DNA from: Bacteroidota bacterium
GTDB lineage: Bacteria; Bacteroidota; Bacteroidia; Chitinophagales; Chitinophagaceae
Direction of reading: 5' to 3'
Assembly (NCBI GenBank): GCA_023422565.1
Contig: JAFAGR010000070.1
Span: 1 to 64,000, forward strand
DNA length: 64,000 bases
The stretch's first letter is position 1. Each line of letters opens with the position of its first letter. The notes beneath the pieces are model-generated. The model ran no database searches. It saw only the letters and a program-made list of their open reading frames with translations, and was not told the origin of the DNA. The translations under genes and the position numbers were made by a program. Below, one piece after another: positions 61,053 through 64,000 of this stretch.

Positions 61053-62990
61053 CTATTTTGGGCTCATTTCATTCACCGTTCTGCTAACGGCCGCCATTGC
61101 CCGAACGGCATCGGCTATGTGTTGCGCATCGAGGCCTATCTCTTCGTATAATTGTTTTGGCGTACCGTGCTCAATAAGCGCATCCGGTATTCCCATCAGT
61201 TTTACATCGGCTTTATAACCGTGTTCATTCATAAATTCCAAAACGGCAGATCCGAAGCCTCCAACGATCGTTCCGTCTTCTACGGTGATCACTTTGTTGA
61301 ATTTTGAAAATACTTCATGCAGCATTTGCTCATCAAGCGGCTTAGCGAAACGCATGTCATAATGCGCAGGGTTTAAGCCATCAGCTCTCAGGTCTCTTAT
61401 TGCAGTAGCGGCAAAATTTCCGGGATGTCCGAAAGACAGGATGGCTAAGACTTCTCCATCTTTTAATTTCCTTCCCGTTCCTATTTTAATTTCAGCGAAT
61501 GGCGTTCTCCATTCAGGCATCACGCCCTCTCCGCGCGGATAACGTATGGAGAAAGGAAGTTTGGTGCTTTCCAACTGCGCGGTGTACATCAAGTTACGCA
61601 ACTCCGATTCATTCATTGGCGCGGCAACAATCATGTTCGGAATGCAACGCATGTATGCAATGTCGTAACAGCCGTGATGTGTTGGACCGTCCTCACCCAC
61701 AAGCCCTGCTCTGTCTAAACAAAATATCACCGGAAGTTTCTGGATCGCTACATCATGCACCACCATATCGTATGCACGCTGCATGAACGAAGAATAGATG
61801 TTGCAGAAAACTTTCATACCCTGCGTGGCCATGCCTGCACTTAAAGTAACTGCATGCTGTTCGCAGATACCTACGTCGAACGCACGTTCCGGCATTTTGT
61901 CCATCATGAATTTTAATGACGAACCGCTCGGCATTGCCGGAGTGATGCCGAAAATTTTTTCGTTCTTTTCCGCCAGTTCAATTATTGTATGCCCGAACAC
62001 ATCCTGGTATTTCGGAGGTTGGGGAATATCGAATTTCTTTTTATAAATTTCGCCGGTCACTTTATCAAACAAACCCGGGGCATGCCATTTTGTTTGATCT
62101 TTTTCAGCGAGTTCATATCCCTTTCCTTTCACGGTTTTAATGTGAAGTATTTTGGGGCCCTGTATATCTTTCAGATCATTGAGAATATCAACAAGCTTGG
62201 TTACGTTGTGGCCATCTACCGGACCGAAATAACGAAGTTTCAACGCTTCAAAAAGATTGCTGCTTTTGCTCACCATACCTTTCAGCGCGGCTTCCAGCTT
62301 TCCGGCAATATCGCGCGTGAAATGTTTACCCACCGGAAGTTTCCCCAGCGCCTTCCAGATATTGTCACGAAAATCGTTGAAGGTGTGCGAGGTGGTTATA
62401 TCGGTTAAATATTCTTTCAAGGCACCCACATTCGGATCGATGCTCATGCAATTATCATTAAGAATGATAAGCACATTGCTCTTTTCAATTCCTGCATGAT
62501 TCATGGCTTCAAAAGCAATACCTGCGGTGAGCGCTCCATCGCCTATCACTGCTATGTGCTGGCGATCGGTTTCACCTTTATAGTGAGAAGCCATAGCCAT
62601 ACCTAATGCGGCAGAAATGGATGTAGAAGAATGTCCAACGCCGAAAGTATCATATTCACTCTCGCTTCGTTTTGGAAAACCACTGAGCCCTTTATATTTC
62701 CGGTTGGTGATGAAAGCATCACGGCGTCCGGTTAAAATTTTATGTCCGTATGCCTGGTGGCCCACATCCCATACGAGTTGGTCGTACGGCGTGTTAAATA
62801 CGTAATGAAGCGCCACACTTAATTCAACAACACCCAGGCTGGCGCCAAAATGCCCGCCATGCACGCTCACCACATCCACTATATATTGCCTGAGTTCATC
62901 GCTCACCTGTAGCAATTGTTCTTTGCTCAGTTTTTTAAGATCAGCGGGAGAGTCGATCTTTCCTAAAAGCGGGCCGGGATTAATTTCCAT
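61053..62990 (-). CDS. dxs: 1-deoxy-D-xylulose-5-phosphate synthase
   Basis: Thiamin-diphosphate enzyme that joins pyruvate and glyceraldehyde-3-phosphate, first step of the MEP route to isoprenoids (needed also for the lipid carrier of the dcw enzymes). The 645-residue protein has HGGHFGASLGVVELSVALHYVF, the TPP motif GDGALTAG...NDN (about 150-178), and the transketolase domains with DRAGLVGEDGPTHHGCYD (about 428-445). No isp genes adjoin it. Confidence 0.97.
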   Translation of the reverse strand: MEINPGPLLGKIDSPADLKKLSKEQLLQVSDELRQYIVDVVSVHGGHFGASLGVVELSVALHYVFNTPYDQLVWDVGHQAYGHKILTGRRDAFITNRKYKGLSGFPKRSESEYDTFGVGHSSTSISAALGMAMASHYKGETDRQHIAVIGDGALTAGIAFEAMNHAGIEKSNVLIILNDNCMSIDPNVGALKEYLTDITTSHTFNDFRDNIWKALGKLPVGKHFTRDIAGKLEAALKGMVSKSSNLFEALKLRYFGPVDGHNVTKLVDILNDLKDIQGPKILHIKTVKGKGYELAEKDQTKWHAPGLFDKVTGEIYKKKFDIPQPPKYQDVFGHTIIELAEKNEKIFGITPAMPSGSSLKFMMDKMPERAFDVGICEQHAVTLSAGMATQGMKVFCNIYSSFMQRAYDMVVHDVAIQKLPVIFCLDRAGLVGEDGPTHHGCYDIAYMRCIPNMIVAAPMNESELRNLMYTAQLESTKLPFSIRYPRGEGVMPEWRTPFAEIKIGTGRKLKDGEVLAILSFGHPGNFAATAIRDLRADGLNPAHYDMRFAKPLDEQMLHEVFSKFNKVITVEDGTIVGGFGSAVLEFMNEHGYKADVKLMGIPDALIEHGTPKQLYEEIGLDAQHIADAVRAMAAVSRTVNEMSPK

Positions 62991-63075
62991 TTGTTGTTGA
63001 TGCTTTATCAGCTATAAAAATATATATTAAATCGCGCAAAAGCCCTGTTTGCCTTGCCGGTTCTCACTTTTACCG

Positions 63076-63759
63076 CTAAAAACGGAAGAAATAGGCCGGA
63101 TCCGGACTGTTCCTTAAAAACGCCGGAGCTTGCGACATCGTGCACACTCCCGGATAATCTCCATTATAATGTTGAATATCAAGAATCACCTGGAAATGAA
63201 GGTGTGGGATCCACTGGCCATTGTCTTCAGGGCTACCGATCGCTGCAAATTCAGTGCCGCCGGCAAGTTCCGCGCCTTCCGATAACACATTCAGGCATTG
63301 GCGGGAAAGATGGCCATAAAGCGTATGAAAACTAAATCCCGAAATTTCGTGCTTCAAAATTATTGTGGCTCCATAATCTCCTTTCAGTCCGTTGTATCTG
63401 AAACTATGAACCTTACAATCATAAGGTACGTACAATTGAGTGCCTGCAGCAGCCCACACGTCGAGGCCAAGATGAAAGTTTCTTGGTTCGCTTCTGTCGT
63501 TAAAATGCTTGAAGCGATTGTAAAGTTTCCTTTGTTCCTTGTAACCTCCGTAAAAGAAAGGCACCTTTTCTTTCGTTCTTAAGTCGTCAAAAAAACGCGC
63601 GCCCAGTTCCGGATCTTCCCATATCTCGGGCGTGCCAAATGAAGCGGAGGATGAAAGATCAATCGGTTTCGGACTTCCTTCAGCCTTATCGAACCGCACA
63701 ACCGGATGAAGCCCGCCGGCCAACGATTCCATCACCTCCTCATAAGTTCTATCATTCAT
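63076..63759 (-). CDS. M23 family metallopeptidase
   Basis: A 227-residue protein with the LytM fold motifs: FHLGLDVWAAAGTQLYVPYDC (about 114-134), HTLYGHLS and PHLHFQV, giving the HxxxD...HxH zinc ligands. Such enzymes cut peptidoglycan cross-links or peptides, but there is no signal peptide, so location and substrate are uncertain. It follows leuS by 18 bases on the same strand and is probably co-transcribed. Confidence 0.85.
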   Translation of the reverse strand: MNDRTYEEVMESLAGGLHPVVRFDKAEGSPKPIDLSSSASFGTPEIWEDPELGARFFDDLRTKEKVPFFYGGYKEQRKLYNRFKHFNDRSEPRNFHLGLDVWAAAGTQLYVPYDCKVHSFRYNGLKGDYGATIILKHEISGFSFHTLYGHLSRQCLNVLSEGAELAGGTEFAAIGSPEDNGQWIPHLHFQVILDIQHYNGDYPGVCTMSQAPAFLRNSPDPAYFFRF

Positions 63760-63777
63760 TGCTTTCGCATTTATTAT

Positions 63778-64000
63778 TTATACCACCACATTTATCATCT
63801 TCCCGGCAATATAAATTATCTTCTTCGGCGCTTTTCCTTCCAGCCATTTTTGCACCACATCGTTCTGCAGTACGATCTCCTCCACTTCCCTTGAATCTGC
63901 CTGAAGTGATATCGATATGTTGGTACGCAACTTTCCATTAACCGAAACCGGATAATCTTTTACAGATTCTACAAGTAAGGATTCATTCAGTTCAGGATAG
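63778..64000 (-). CDS. leuS: Leucyl-tRNA synthetase (C-terminal part)
   Basis: The final 74 codons of a gene entering from the right edge. The fragment YPELNESLLVESVKDYPVSV, then VNGKLRTNISISL, the VEEIVLQNDVVQKWLEGKAPKKIIY segment and the terminal GKMINVVV are those of the C-terminal domain of LeuS, which contacts the tRNA-Leu corner. The catalytic and editing domains are outside the window. The M23 gene follows. Confidence 0.88.
   Translation of the reverse strand, partial: YPELNESLLVESVKDYPVSVNGKLRTNISISLQADSREVEEIVLQNDVVQKWLEGKAPKKIIYIAGKMINVVV

Noticed and set aside
1..64000. tRNA, rRNA or riboswitch
   Set aside because: Gaps between genes are short and I found no cloverleaf, rRNA or known aptamer core by eye; a covariance-model scan would be decisive.

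Overview
This window looks like a contiguous piece of chromosome from a member of the Bacteroidota, most like the Chitinophagales (taxonomy is inference). The grounds are a secreted protein with a type IX secretion (T9SS) sorting domain, several families largely confined to this phylum (DUF4293, DUF6427, DUF3078), promoters of the Bacteroidota TAnnTTTG type instead of TATAAT, few Shine-Dalgarno sequences, and a phylum-typical order of the division and cell-wall cluster. No rRNA, tRNA, CRISPR array, prophage or complete insertion sequence was seen. Both ends cut genes: a sugar nucleotidyltransferase at the left and leucyl-tRNA synthetase at the right.

Layout. 1-7 kb: nucleotidyltransferase (partial), glyA, a DUF4293 membrane protein, a T9SS-exported protein and uvrA. 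7-19 kb: an ECF sigma factor, a DsbD thiol reductase with a separate DsbD-alpha protein, purQ, a DUF6427 membrane protein, a Tyr-rich exported protein, a TIGR01777 epimerase-like protein, an ABC exporter pair, and a zinc protease coupled to a DPP4-type peptidase. 19-23 kb: an IS1595-like transposase with a decayed core, then a tightly coupled operon of di-heme cytochrome, Rieske protein and porin behind a DtxR/IdeR-like operator. 23-34 kb: metG, a WG-repeat protein, a FadN-type beta-oxidation protein with an S66 peptidase, two tandem alpha/beta hydrolases and kup.

33.7-50.5 kb is the complete division/cell-wall (dcw) cluster on the minus strand: mraZ-rsmH-ftsL-ftsI-murE-mraY-murD-ftsW-murG-murC-ftsQ-ftsA-ftsZ. 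It opens with a MraZ-box-like promoter and closes with a strong terminator. Most joints overlap or nearly so. The exception is a 354-bp gap between mraY and murD that holds five degenerate repeats. No ddl lies in the cluster.

50.6-64 kb: an orphan histidine kinase, YqgE, thioredoxin, an acyltransferase, a DUF2975/HTH pair, atpD-atpC (apart from the other ATP synthase genes), an EamA transporter, mscL, a DUF3078 protein, scpA, a lipoprotein, dxs, an M23 peptidase and the end of leuS.

Most of the window is core housekeeping sequence. The less ordinary parts are the DtxR-box redox operon, the murD-mraY repeat array, the split of DsbD cysteines between two neighbouring genes, the decayed transposase, several palindromic operator candidates (kup, fadN-like, sigma factor), and short repeats that sit directly against stop codons.
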